Part shown: positions 22,401 to 35,200 of the stretch, piece by piece | Layout of the letters: every line of letters starts with the position of its first letter | Position numbering within the stretch: the first letter of the stretch is position 1 | Source of the DNA: Xiphophorus maculatus | Lineage: Eukaryota > Chordata > Actinopteri > Cyprinodontiformes > Poeciliidae | Reading direction: 5' to 3' | DNA: 64,000 nucleotides | Assembly (NCBI RefSeq): GCF_002775205.1 | Contig: NC_036447.1 | Span: 19,760,501 to 19,824,500, forward strand | Program-made: the position numbers and the translations under genes | The notes under the pieces: generated by a model | Databases searched by the model: none | Told to the model about the DNA's origin: nothing | The model's input: only the letters and a program-made list of their open reading frames with translations

Positions 22401-24622
22401 CTGGTACACAGCGGGTCTTCGGCAGCGGGCAAAGCGGTGTGGAGTGCTCCGGGCTTCAAAAGGCCTCCTAAGGAGAAGCCTCCGCCCCGGGAAGGAGCTT
22501 CCAGCTCTGCAGCAACGCCTGTTGACTACTCAATGAAAGACAAAACGCCATATGGGAAATCTGCAGTCTCAAACATTGGTGAGTCACTTTTCCTAACACC
22601 TTTTTTCCTTCTGTTTAACTTTCCATTTAGTAATGAATTGTCTGTGACTCTCTGCTGGAGAACTGCATCTGTTCTTACGTCATTTTCATAATCTCCGAGG
22701 AACTGAATTTCTGCGTACGGTGCTGTAACTCATCATCAAAGTGAAGAGCCAAAGAAACTTGAAATGTTTGATCTTATGTGTATTGAGCAAAATACACATA
22801 AGACGTATGTTGGATAAGATGTATTCAACATGCTGTTAAATTTTTGTAACCAAAGCACGTTTTGTTTTTGTCTTTTTGTTTAAATAAAACCTGACCCATG
22901 TGTTGCTGCTTGTGTCAGATGCCACCTGTGAACTCTGTGGGTTCGACTTTGAGAACCGCAAGGCGCTGGCCAGTCACTGCCGGGCTCACCTCCGACAGCT
23001 GGGTCTGTACGAGTGGAAGGCGGACGGAGCGACGTCGCCGATAGAAACCCTGAGCGAACTGATCCGAAGGGACCCGAACAAGGTGGCAGAAATAACCAGG
23101 CGCTATCGCTATGGAGACCTTTACATCAAGAAGGTGAGCTCTGTGATAAATGCATTCATTCTTTTAGACATGCTGGGTAAATGAAGTGGATGGTTTTATA
23201 CACTAGCTATAAAAAAATGATCTTTTTCTTCTTTTTTAAGCTTTTTTTGTCGCACTTTTATTGTTTGAGATCTTAAAATACGCTTTCATATTTGACAAAG
23301 ATAATTTGAGTTGGTACAAAATGCAGTTTTTAAACGATTATATTTATTTTTTTTATTCATTTATTAAAACGAATTAAACCTAGTGTTCAATTTTCTGTCT
23401 GTCTGGCAACAGGAAGGGATTTTTCACACCTGACAGTCCGGTAGAGTCGGTTTGATTGGAGGCCAAAATTGCAACATTGGTTACATTTTCAGCTGCTGCA
23501 GTTTGCTTTCACACCGACTGTGTAAAATGAACCATACCAGTTGAAAGCCTGTTCCCCTCCTCGCCTGTGGTGGCGCTGCACCAAGAACCAGTGAAGAAGA
23601 CATGAGCACAACTTCCTTCTTCACGAAACTGGAATGCCATCAGATTTTAGAGATTGTATTATTTATCATTTGTCTTTAGAAAAAGATTATTAGCCACTTC
23701 CCCTGCTAACGCTAGGCTCTCACTTTGGTTTTGGTTGTACTTACTTACTCAGAATGCCCTGCGCTGTAATCTGCTTCCTGCTTTTGTAGCGGTGTCTCTG
23801 GTCTGCTTGGCATTCACACATGAATTCGAACTGCGCCAGAGTTCACTTTAACTGAACCGAGACCCAAGTTTGTAGTCGGATTAGAGTTCACTCTTTTGGG
23901 CCGCAGCAGAGTTCGATTACACAATCACACCTCCCCAATCTAACCGGACTTTGAAGACAAACGAACCAAAGTCTATTTAACGTTGACTTCTCTTCTTTTA
24001 GTCTCAGAGATCTTCTTCTTTGGCTTCGACGTCTATGAATTCTGACGCTTCGCCGAGCAGCAGCCACAACTCGTCTCTGCACCACCCTGAGCACAAAGCA
24101 AGCAGGAAGGATCACAGCGTCCGAACAGCGAGGGGTGAGAAAGGCCAGGTCCAGAAAAAGCTGAATGCTGTTTCCTTTTTTTTTTTTTGTTCATGTAATT
24201 CCTCCTGGTTTCAGGGGTCCATGCCCCCCAACACGGAGTCTCCTCGGGGGATGAAAATCGCCACTCTCACTCCCGGCAGCCGTCTCGGACAGGCAGCATC
24301 CCTGCTCTGCTGCCGAAGCCGCCTCTGACTCCACTGGTCAAACTGGTGGGTAAAATCTACTCCCTCAAATGCAGGTGAGTAAGAAAAGGTTTTCTTTAAA
24401 TAAATGACATATTGATGGAAATATTGTTCACTCCCGCTTGTCCTGCCGTTTAGGTTCTGCGATGAAGTGTTTCACGGGCCTCTGTCTGTTCAAGAGAAGT
24501 GGATCACACACCTGCAGAAACACATCCTGTCTCTGGGCTACAAGGGCAAAGAGGCTCCTTCTTCTCCTTCTTCTCCACCTGCTCCATCTGCTCCAGCACT
24601 CGTCCATCCGGTGGCTGTATGA
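19429..24622 (+). CDS. wiz: WIZ-type widely interspaced zinc-finger protein
   Basis: Eight coding exons: 19429-19441, 19951-20418, 20578-21399, 22222-22578, 22919-23133, 24002-24134, 24215-24374 and 24454-24622. They total 2337 nt, giving 778 residues, close to the short human WIZ isoform of about 800. C2H2 fingers of the WIZ pattern lie at 12-32, 171-191, 269-289, 444-464 and 557-577 (Cxx[19 protein letters not shown] type), far apart and joined by Ser/Pro-rich linkers. A sixth atypical finger (C722, C725, H742, H746) ends the protein. Mammalian WIZ is a nuclear partner of G9a/GLP H3K9 methyltransferases, and its last finger contacts them. It also binds CtBP through PLNLS motifs; here only degenerate PLTLA (157-161) and PVDYS (534-538) are seen. 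The first coding exon, Met-Asp-Ser-Gln, was chosen because its phase fits. An alternative acceptor at 19922 would give a stop. Confidence 0.92.
21489..21779. mobile_element. hAT-like non-autonomous element in wiz intron
   Basis: The ends AGGGGTGCACC and GGTGCATCCCA form imperfect terminal inverted repeats typical of teleost hAT-type MITEs. There is no coding content. Flanking 8-mers are too diverged to prove a target duplication. Confidence 0.55.
21935..22195 (+). mobile_element. Tc1-like 3' end immediately before wiz exon 5
   Basis: CATCCAATCTGACTGAACTT (near 21949) and AAAGCTGGTAGACATACCC (near 22003) match the end of a Tc1-like transposase gene in sense orientation. They are followed by its terminal repeat with GTGTTGGTCTGCCACATAAA (near 22100). 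The element ends about 25 bp before the acceptor of wiz coding exon 5 (22221/22222). Confidence 0.7.
22772..22803. repeat. Perfect inverted repeat, 13-bp arms
   Basis: Positions 22772-22784 are the reverse complement of 22791-22803, with a 6-base loop. It is in a wiz intron about 115 bp upstream of the exon 6 acceptor. Confidence 0.9.
23420..23975. mobile_element. MITE-like repeat in wiz intron 6
   Basis: The ends carry TCACACCTGACAGTCCGGT and an inverted-like AATCACACCTCCCCAATCTAACCGGACTTT. The interior has GAACCGAGACCCAAGTTTG-type words that I recognise from a common fish dispersed repeat with long terminal inverted repeats. It ends about 25 bp before the wiz exon 7 acceptor at 24001/24002. 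Family name not certain. Confidence 0.5.
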
Positions 24623-25379
24623 ACTGACAAATGTTCCGCAGACTCCACAAAGGAACAATGTCTTTATGTCAATTTAAAAAAAAAAAAATAGAAAAAAGAA
24701 AACTTGTTCCCTTTTTGTCCATGGGAGGGCAGACATGAGCCGTGAGAGCGAGGCGGCTCGGTGTAACCCACTCAGCTAATATCCACGCTTCATACACGGT
24801 TCGTTTCAGAGCTTCCTCCTCCTGCTCAGAAGATTAGTTTTCTTTTTTTTTTTGAGCAAATCACATTTCTTATTTTGTATGTTTTCTACTTTCTGATCTA
24901 AATCACATTTATACTGAATACTAAAAATAACAGATTCTTATGCATTTACAACAAATAAATTTTAAATCAATGTATGTATGAATACAATTTTCTGTCAATT
25001 TTTTTTCTTTTTTTTGCAGAAGGTAGCGTGATGTCATTGCAGAATATTCCCAAGTTGTTTAAAAAAATAATAATAATAACAGTACATCTCTTGGATCAAT
25101 TATGTTTTCTGTTGAATAACTTCCTTAAGGTTTTTCTGCTTTTTCAATTTAAAATGTATGTAAAAGATATTGAATTATGTCACATATTTATATTTTTTCA
25201 ATGTTTTTGGTAATTTCTAAGCAACATACAGTAAAAGCTCAGAGTAACATTAACGGTTTTGATAAGAGGCTTCGCTAGTAGCCGGCTAGCAGTCCTTTTC
25301 TACTGAGATTTCAAAAACAAACAGGTTGTTCAGGCTGCACACATCCTTTTCTCTTGAGTTTATTCTATGTGTAAATAAA
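24623..25379 (+). other. wiz: wiz 3' UTR
   Basis: AT-rich sequence after the wiz stop with possible poly(A) signals AATAAA at about 24954 and, in the better context before a T-rich stretch, at 25374-25379. Either could be used. Confidence 0.5.
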
Positions 25380-26335
25380 ATTTGTCATGTTTACTTTCTT
25401 TTTTGGACTTTATTATGTGATGTTAGAAAATGATAGGCCTCTTCATGCACCGTATTGAAAACATGTCCAGGGAAACCTCACTTATTAAGTCAGAAAAAGG
25501 CTACATTAGCAGGGGTGTAATTTCTTTTTACAAACTTATACTGTACATTTTTTTTAATCCTTGAAGATTTATCATCCCTGTGGTTCCTTGAACTCTGAGT
25601 TTTATATCTTGTTTTTGAGAACTGCTTCACATCTGCTGCTTGGAGTCGACTAACATCTGGCAGCTGTGAGCAGGTATTCCAGCCTAGGATGGTTTTCCAC
25701 GACTTCCAAGCATTTCTTGGTTTTGCCTCAGAAATATTAGGCTTCATCTCACATGAAGAAGTGAAGAAACTATGTGTCCTTTTGTTACTTTGAAGGAACT
25801 AGCTTATGTTTTTGCTCCAGCACTTTTCAACCCAAAGAACTCCTGTTGCTCCTTGCAATCAAACGAAAGTAAAAAGCAAAGAATAAACATGATAAATAAT
25901 TGCAAAAATGTTTACTAAATGTGGGCACCCATATTATCAACTACTTTAAACCAATACTAGCAAGTGAAAATAATCAAATGTGCTGGAGAGGTACCAACAC
26001 TAAGAAATGGCTGAATGAACCTTCACCTCTGAGTTGGTTCGATCCAGCTCAACCTGTAAATCCAAGGTCTGGTTTCGATTTTAAAATCCTCTTTGTCACA
26101 ATGTGATCTCTTTATTTAGTCAGTTCATGACAGGAAAAGGTAACTTGAACAGAATCTAAATCAATTCTTAGTAAAACAACATTCAGTGCTACAACTCTCA
26201 CCTTACAAATCAGAAAAAAATCACAAGGACCTTTAATCAGTTGAATGACGTTCATCTGTTTTGTTTTTTATTTTGATGTTCATAGTTTCTACAATACTTT
26301 TCAAAATTTCAATTTGAAATGTTTAACCCTAGGTA

Positions 26336-26364
26336 CCTCATGTTAGCTCATTGCTAACATGAGG
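26336..26364. repeat. Perfect inverted repeat, 12-bp arms
   Basis: CCTCATGTTAGC (26336-26347) pairs exactly with GCTAACATGAGG (26353-26364) across a 5-base loop. No surrounding element explains it. Confidence 0.92.
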
Positions 26365-26648
26365 ACATCTATTTTTTACTCAATTTGTCCCGATTGTGTT
26401 TGGTGGAAGCAAAATCTAACCCAACCTTGTTTTTCCCTTTTCCATTGATTTAAAACTTTTTAATTACAGGTAAACTTTAATGGGCAAGTTTAGAAAAGCA
26501 GCAATTTTCTTGAAGAACAGCACAGACCTGATTGACTTAAGATGTTTTCTTGTCTTATCTATTGTCACGAGGGACCAACAGAAATAGGAGTTGTGTTATA
26601 TTTAACTGTAGGAAAACTGGAACTCATGGTTTATGAAAATTTCTCCAC

Positions 26649-26679
26649 TAAATTTGCACAAGTCACTTGTGCAAATTTA
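26649..26679. repeat. Perfect inverted repeat, 15-bp arms, 1-base centre
   Basis: TAAATTTGCACAAGT (26649-26663) is the exact reverse complement of 26665-26679. A third partial copy of the GCACAAGT core follows near 26685. Confidence 0.93.
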
Positions 26680-29600
26680 AGGTTGCACAAGTAACTTATT
26701 CTTTTTCAGATACTTGCTGTTACATTTCTTTTAAAACATTAAGCAAAAATCATCATTAATAACTTTTTGAAGAAACTTCTGCATTATCTAATTTTTTCAT
26801 CATTAATAATGTACTTTGGAATGAAATTGTACTTAATTGAGCTGGGATCTTTTGGATTTTTTTAAGGTTTTGTTTCAGTGTCTGATTCACTTTTCTTTTT
26901 TTTTTTTTTGCAGCAGGCCAAACTTTTATTGGCATGAAAATCTCCAAAAATCAAGAGTTAAAGTGTATTGAAAATAGGATAAATTTCTATAGGATTGGTG
27001 ACTGTATTGGGCAGGTCAGAGTGAAATCGAAAACACAATTTAAACTCTTGTTTAAAAATGGAGAAGTATATTCATAAAGATGGGATGTTTCTGATGTATT
27101 TGAGCAAAGTAGCAGCAGAAGGTGCATTTGACGATTCCAGTAACTTCTGCTTCATGCGTCCTTCCTCTGCCTCTGGTCAGGGTTCTTTCTGTTTCTTCTT
27201 CACAGTGAAAGTCTCTCAGGCCTCATGCTCTGTGATTTACTGCCAGAAGCAGTCCGCCTCCAGCTACTGATGGATTATTCTGATGGGTGCTGCTCTAATG
27301 GGGTGCCAACCTAGAGGCGTTTATGGTGTTCTGCAAACTTTCCAGCCTGACAGAACCAAACTGAGTAACTGCACACAGCCGTCAATGTCTAATCATTCAA
27401 CGACAGGCACAGGGGACTAAAAGCAGCAATTTCAAAACACTTATTGAACCGAGATCCCAAATTAGAAGGTCATCTGTCTTTCAGGGCCACTGGGTTTGAA
27501 GCACTTGGCAAATAGCTTGAGGCTTTATAGCTCAGGTTTAGGATGGATTTATTTTCCCCAAGAGAGCTGGAGAGTCTGGCACAATCTGGTCGTTAGACCT
27601 GCTATAATGCTTCGGTTGAATGGAAATTAATATGAACTAATAATAATAATGAGATTTTAAAGACTCAACAAAAGAGCCATTATGCAAATTACTTCATTTT
27701 TAGAGCTAGATGTGTATTAATTTGTATCCATAGATAATTTAAAATTATAAGAGCATGTTTAACTACACATGGCAATAGTTTGATTTACAGTTTTTAAACA
27801 TCCCTTTTTGTCTGCTTTTCTACATTTTAACTTTTTTTTTTAGTTTTTCAAATTGGCAAACCAGCTTTATTAACTCTGCATAAGAATTGTTTAAATTTAT
27901 TTCGAAGAAGACCATTTATTGTTGGCAAAAATGTGAAATGACTTTCTTGAATCATAAAAGGAACTGCTTTTCACAGTTAAATGATGATCCATTTAATAAT
28001 TCAGTTCAGATTGAGGTTGATTTCAATTGCTGGAAATTTCTGCTTTACGTCACACCATCAAGATCCAAGATGTGTGCTTAATACAACAGCATGTAACAGT
28101 CTGCTTTGATCTGAATTCGCCCACTTGGAGCAACAGAGACGGTCTGAGTGTTTGGACATCTCCCAGATGGTTTCTGGTCCTCACACTCTGAAAATCTGCC
28201 AATACAACTATCAAGTGATAAGAGGTGACTAATGATATGTCCCCCTGCCCGTCCAATGCACAGAAAGTTTTGCTTTATAGTTCTGAATCTTTTTGAAAGA
28301 AATCATCTACCTATCAGGCAACAAGACTTTCTCTCCGTCTTCTTCTTTGTCTATGACTCATGACTCTGGAAGGGAATCGGTCCAGGATTTTCAGGATGAT
28401 TTATGGCTTGTTTTGGTCCTTGGCCGAAAATAGGGTTTCATCACACAATTTGTGGCATTACAATTATTCTTAGAGAGAAGGGATTCCTCAAGACAAGCCT
28501 GACACTGAATCTGAAAATTACTTTATGTTTTTTTTTGTTGTTGTTGTTTACATTTTTGCTGTGTGATATTTCAGCTTTAAAATAGCCAGTCTTGAACTGG
28601 GACACGTTAGTATGCTAAAGCTAAAGAACAGTTTGCTGCAAATTTATGTTGTGTTCTCACTGTTTGTATTTTTGCACATAACTGAAACGTACTGTATTAT
28701 TGTTTTTTTCATTTGCAAGTCTCTCCTTAAGATTTTCTCTTGTTTGCCTTCTGTGAGGTTATTACTCGCTCAGCAGTGTGAGAGTAATAAGACGTGGCAG
28801 CACAGAGTTCCAGATTCACAGTGTTCAGCTCAGCTGCATTGACACTAGACAGGGAGAACGAGCACAGGGAGCTCACCTGTTGCTGGTGTCATCATCACCT
28901 GGCTACATGACCCCAGAGAACTAATGCATCAAAGTCACAAGTCGTGAATCAGCAAAGAGAATCTGAGGCATCGCTGCAGTGAGAGGAAATGCATGATTAG
29001 CTGCCAAGACACTCTCTGACAAAACTACTGCAATGTGTTATCATGGATCAATTTTATGAGGACAAAAAATGCAAACAATGTGAAAACAAGTCACAAACTG
29101 ATTCAGGACAGAAGGCAATATAGAAAGAAAAAATTAGCCTTCATTATATGGAAGACGGTCAATCCTTTTGATACAAGAGAAAACTCTGGTTTTGTTTTTT
29201 CTTTAGATGGCAGCTTATCAATTAATCATTAGTCGATAGGTAAGATCAATCACTCATTAATCGCTAACTTGCATCCCTAGCTTTGCTGTACAAGTGAAAC
29301 AAGCAATTCCTTAAATTCGCTGCAAGAAGCGGACATTAACCCTTTTACCACACCACAGATTTCTACAGAGAAAACATGTTTGTTTTTCATGGATTGTACT
29401 GGCTTATGGGAAAGGTCAATACTGTGCTAACATTTTAATTTCATGAAGTTTATGAAGAATAAAATGTTTGATTTATGAGTTGATACAACATGGAGGGAAG
29501 GAGGAAGAGGTTTTCTTCTGTATGCTCCAGGTATTTACAGTTGTAATTCAGTTTCTTTGATTATATTATAACTTTTATTACAAAACAAACTGTTCCATTG

Positions 29601-30047
29601 CTTAGATGGAGAGGTTTTAGTCTGAACTGCCTGGTCTTTACTCTCTTGGGTCTCATTCATGTTGCACAGAGATCAGGTGAAACATGATGTCTCTGATCAG
29701 GATACACAGTTATCCCATGTCTTCACTCAAACAAGATGGGTAAATAAAAATACAGGAGAAAAAAAATGCCTTCAAGGTTTTTAAAGTGAGATGGGAAAAA
29801 TAAGACGAATCAATGCAACTGAGTAGAACTTTGAAATGGAGTGTTGTGCACATCCTCTTGCTTGGTCTGTAGCATTTGATCTGTTATCAATATTAAACTC
29901 TCACCTGCACACATTGCTACTTCCTTTGTGTCCTCTGGGGGACTTGGAGACCACTACGATACAGCTGTAAGTTACACGGCACTCAGTGGGTTTTTGGTCA
30001 CATAAAAAGACTAAGGATGTCATTCAGAGGGGATCCATCCAGATTTT

Positions 30048-30365
30048 CACCCTGCAGAGAAAATCTTGTCTTTTCATGGCACTGGTGGCCTTTATTTCAG
30101 AGTAACCCCAAAAAAAAGAGGCTGAGAGAAGGGGGGAAAGACATGCAACAAAGGAACCAAGGGTGGGAGTTGACCTTGGGACAGTTGCATCAAGGTCTAT
30201 AGCCTTTGTGTACGTGGTGCCCGCGCTAACCACTGCGTCATGAGACGCTCCGCACTGATTTATTTTGAAGTAGTGACTCAACTCTGAGCTAATTCTGTGC
30301 AGCTGAGCACCTCACCCTAACACTAAGGATGAGTCCAGCCACCCTGCAGAGAAAATCTTGTCTTT
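30048..30365. repeat. 26-bp direct repeats flanking a SINE-like fragment
   Basis: The 26-mer at 30048-30073 (starting CACCCTGCAGAG) recurs exactly at 30340-30365, and both copies are preceded by CTAAGGATG. Between them, about 30120-30260, lies a degenerate dispersed fish repeat in which GACATGCAACAAAGG and a CGCTAACCACTGCG-like end are recognisable. This may be two fragments of one dispersed family, one of them duplicated. Confidence 0.55.
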
Positions 30366-31899
30366 CAAACACTCCAATGCCTACTCGCAGCTCCAATTTG
30401 ATGAGCTAATGCCTCAACATCTGAGAGAAGCACCGGTGGAATCTGAGGGCCTCTAATTGGAGACAGAAAAAAGCAACAAAGGATCTTTGACAAAGAACAA
30501 CCCAAGGACCACACTCATAGGTGATGCATTTGTTTTATCAGAAATGCAAAGAACCACCTCAGTTTGTTCATTTTAAAGACAAAATCTCTGACATCTGCAT
30601 TGTTACACACCCATGTTAACCAAGGTAATCCAGCATTATTGAAAGCCTAAAGGTGGTGGCCCTCAGGAACCACTGCTCTGCATGTTTTACATCTTTTCCT
30701 TCCAATCAAAGACCTGACTTCAATAAGTGAGTGATTAACAGGCTTCTGTAGCACTTGGTTGCATGCAGGAAGTCATTTGAATCAGGTGCTTTGGAACAGA
30801 GACACAAATAAAGCAGGGCAGTGGTCACTGAGGACCAGAGTTGAGACACTGAAAGGAGTTTGTGTGACTCTTCTGGCCCCTCACCCTCAGAACATTTCTG
30901 ATTCTGAATTGCTGAAGTCCTTCAGGGGCCAAACAGCAGTGATAAGGGAGTTTCACATGACTCTCCCACACATACGTAAGCAGAGGAGCTTTTGAGGAGA
31001 CTCCATTTTCTTATGTGTCATGTTTTCTTCTCCTGCTTAACAATATCTCCCTTTGAGGTGGACACCACCTCATGCCTCCTGGCGACAGTGTTGGTCAAAA
31101 CATTATGTCCCCACCCAGTGGCACTTGATAGTTTCCTCAAACCATTTTGAAGCCATCCAAATGTGCTACTCCTAAACTTCAGTAGATTCTTCCCACACCT
31201 GAGTTTTTGCCTCTACAGCTATCAGACCACCTGCAACTATTTGGTTTACCAGATCATAGTTGAGACTCAGAGGTTAAGGCTTAGAGGTCAATCATGGGCG
31301 AGATAAAGCGGGGATAATCCTGGAACATAAAGAAGGTCAGAAACAGAAAGATATGGACACCAGAATACTACTGACATGAAGCTTTAAATGATCTGTCAGG
31401 GAGGCAGAGATGGAGGGGAGCAGACAGCAGGTGAAGCTGGTAGGCAATCAGCGTAGGAACAGGTGGATGAAGTAGATGAGCAGAAGGAGAGCCTGGCAGA
31501 GAGCAGATGAGGTGGAAACATGAGCACAGCATGAAATAAGTGAATCATCACATGGATTGACAAGTAAAAGGGGCAGTACTACATAAAATTGACTTCTTTG
31601 AGCTTTAAATCCTGTCATAATGTTATTCCTTCATCAAAAATATACCTGGAGTGTTGAGTTAATTATTTCGTGCATGTTTGAGAAATCCTTTAATCTCCAT
31701 GGCAACCATTCAGCCATGCAAAACACCTGGGTGGACTTTGCCTTGCCTTTGAGGATGAAGCTCCTTCTCGGAGCATCTGAGCGTCCGCCTCACAGAGCTC
31801 CTCTCCCCGACGCCTTCCCCACTCAATAAAGGAAACATACAGGACCCTTTGTCAGTCAATATTTGTTGAATTCGTAGCTTGAAGGCTCTCTGCTGCTTT

Positions 31900-32255
31900 T
31901 TCATCCATCCATCCATTTTCTGTACACCCTTGTCCCGAATGGGGTCGGGAGGGGTGCTGGTGTCTATCTCCAGCTAACATTTCGGGAGAGAGGCGGGGTT
32001 CACCCTGGACAGGTTGCCAGTCTGTTGCAGGGCAACACAGAAACAGACAGGACAAACAACCATGCACACACACACACACACTCACACCTAGGGAGAATTT
32101 AGAGAGACCTATTTACCTACTGTGGGAGGAAGCCAGAGTACCCGGAGAGAACCCACGCATGCGCAGGGAGAACATGCAAACTGGACGGGAATCGAACCCA
32201 GGACCTTCTTGGTGCAAGGCAACGGTGCTACCAACTGTGTCACTGTGCAGCCTGC
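31900..32255 (-). mobile_element. Teleost non-LTR retroelement 3' end, reverse orientation
   Basis: It begins with CATCCATCCATCCATTTTCT, the reverse complement of the TGGA-repeat tail, followed by words such as GAGGCGGGGTTCACCCTGGA and GGAGAACATGCAAACTGGA. This is one of the most common dispersed repeats in teleosts. A (CA)n run at 32067-32083 is part of it. The LINE clade is not assigned with confidence. Confidence 0.7.
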
Positions 32256-35200
32256 TGCTTTTCAAACAACTCCAAACCTCTACAGCTAGATTTGGTTCCT
32301 TGGTCACTTAGACAGATGGTATTGATTGTTCTATTTTTCTCAAAAAGAAAATAATGCTTTTGGCTTCAACAGAGCTGAAAGAGTTCAGATATGTGGCAGT
32401 GGTGAGTCAGTGGTTAAGGCTTTGTGTTACTGATCAGAGGGGTGAGGGTTCAAGACTACCATGGAGGAAACAACCTTAAGCCATATTCTGAGACTCATCC
32501 TGACTGTATTTTATATAATGAGCAACAAACATCCCAAAATGGTGTGGCTGGGGAAAAACAGTTTTGTATGTGTTACTGGAATATTTCAGGAATTTACTAA
32601 GGATGTAGCAGGAGTTTATTGTACTGAGAAATAGGATTATATTTTAATAATTCAGAATACTCCAGTACACATGTTTTTAGTTGTTCACAATGCTGGATCA
32701 GTTATATCTGCTAAAATGTTGATATAACTGCGTTATAGAAATCCTTCCATTTTTGTTTTCACTGTTGTCCAAAAACAACAGACTGGGCTGCAAATTTTAA
32801 GAATTTTCATCATAAGAATCCAAAAAGAAGAGGGTGTTAATGCCAATTCTTTTTTATCTGTGCTGGTTAGAGCTCAGAAACATGTGTGCACAGTTACATT
32901 TTTGGTTGCATTATTATAATATAAAATCACCATAATAGCAGCTACTTGACACCTTTGATCGGCTGCCGTTACCCAGTGTAGCCTTGGGCTGCGTATCTGC
33001 TCTGAGTTTAACGCATAAACTTTTTACCAACATGTTAGATGCCAGCGAAATTATTTGGCCCTGCAGAATATCTCTTCTCTGTCAAGGTCTGGCCAGGGTT
33101 TCTGTTGACAATTTTATGTGGAGAAGCAATAAAATACTTTGTGGCGTTATATTGGCTGTCTGGTGGAGACGCAGAGCAGCTTGCCAGTCTTTCACATCAT
33201 TCCCAGATATTGAAAAATAATGCCTTACATGCAGTTATATCTGAAGTAAATTAAAGTATGTTCCAGTTGTGTTTAGATGGCTTCTTTCTAAAAAAAAAAA
33301 ATAAAAAAAAATTATAAAGAGTCACATTTGTAATCCTTTAAATTCAACAATTAGGCATTATTATTATTTTGTTATGATTCTCTTACATTTTTATGAGGCA
33401 TTTGATTTATTTTTTCTCCAGGATGGAAGGATTAAAAAAAGACAAAACTTTGAATATTTCAAAACAAGAATTTAGTGCATCGGTCTGAAATTAATACAAC
33501 TTTTCATTATCCACATATTGAGGTGGCGGAGTTAATTTAAACTGCTTTTATTTTCTGCCACAGCCCCAGTTTTTTTAAGCATAGTCCATATATTTTTTTA
33601 TAGATTTGAGATTGGGGCTAGCCCAAAACCCACTGTATCAAAACTCATTTAAAATGTGGGGAGGCAGCATTTAGTTTTAGTTTTAGTGCTGCTCAGCTCT
33701 GCAACAAAAACTCCCTGACAACTTTAGATGAGCAGAAACTGCTTTGTATTTTGTACCAAAACTACAAACATGTTTGCTAAAGATAATTTCTATCATGTCT
33801 TAGATACTTATTTGTTTTATCATTTCTTTCTTTTTATGTGACACTTAAATTTTTGTGTATCTCATCTTATTATTGTTCTATTTATGTATTTTCATTTATT
33901 TTCAGCATGTTGCGCTGCCTGCATAAATTGTATTTATTCTTTAAAAATAGTTTGGATGTATGTTTGGAATCATAGTCAAGTTGAAGCAGCCCACTCTATC
34001 CAGGTTTTACTCATTGGACCTAAACTGGAAATTTCCAATGAAAGGAAATTAGTTTAAATTGTCCAGAAAGATCCAGACCCAAACTGGAAGACGCTGGCAA
34101 TGTTTTAACACTGACCTCATTCAGGCTGGTTTTACAATTGAACGGTCTGAGAGCCCTCTAAAGTCCAAACCGTGAAGCTCGACTGAAATTCGCCTCTGCC
34201 CACATAAACAAGCCGCAGTGCCTTCTTTAAAAATGGTTTTATGTCTATAAGGAACAAAGATTCAGTAGTTTAACCAGAGCAACAAGCAGTATTGGAAAGT
34301 CAAGGACCAGTCTTTCAGGTCTAAAAATGCAACATAAACTGAGTAGAATGGTGATTTTAGTTTCATAATAAGGATGAGTATCACTGTCAGTGGAGCTGAT
34401 GGATTGAACAAGGTGGAAGGAATGATGAATGAAGATGGTGAGCTCCTGCTTCACCTCCCCAGAAAGCAGTGACATGTTTGTGTTCCAACTAAACAATGAT
34501 CCAAAACACTTCATAACCAGTTAGGAGCTGGAGAAGCCAGGCTAACATTAGCCTTCTGGGAATACCACAACCTCACTGACTTTGCTTAAATGGAAGCTCA
34601 GTTCCAAGAAACATTAGATTTTAAATCAGTGTCGCTATTTCTGAAAAAATTGTCAAATATCCAACCAGGACCTTGCTGCTGATGCCAACAAGGGGCAGTG
34701 GGTTTAAATTTATGCCTGTACATCATATTTTGCCATTTTGTCTTCAAAAGAAAATACATAATAAATCCCATGTACGTAATTATTGTACCTAAGAAAGGCT
34801 CGCTGTGTGTTTGGTTTCATCAGTTCTCAAAAGAGTAAATAAATCCAAAGTACAAGAATTAAATCACATTCATGCTGATAATGAATGCTAGTCTTGAATG
34901 ACTGATCGGAACTTTCGCAACAATAGTTTGTTTTGTCTTTTTGTACCTCTTGCAAAACAAGCTCTCTGCCATGTTGACATGCTTTGCAGACCAAAACAGA
35001 CAAGTGTTTCCATCACAGTCGTGATATCTGCAGAAACACAGCTTCTCACAGGTTGCATCACAGCAGAAGAGAGACACGATCCCACCAGCATGGTGAGATC
35101 TGCAGGACGTCTACCCAGAGCGCCATGTGTGCTGAGTAGGCAGCATCTTAAAAGACGGCACAAGCCTCTTTAATGGGACGTTCAGCCTCCTGCCTTCTAG

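Noticed and set aside
30170-30260. tRNA-gene-like segment
   Set aside because: No complete A and B boxes and no cloverleaf pairing; it belongs to a dispersed repeat.
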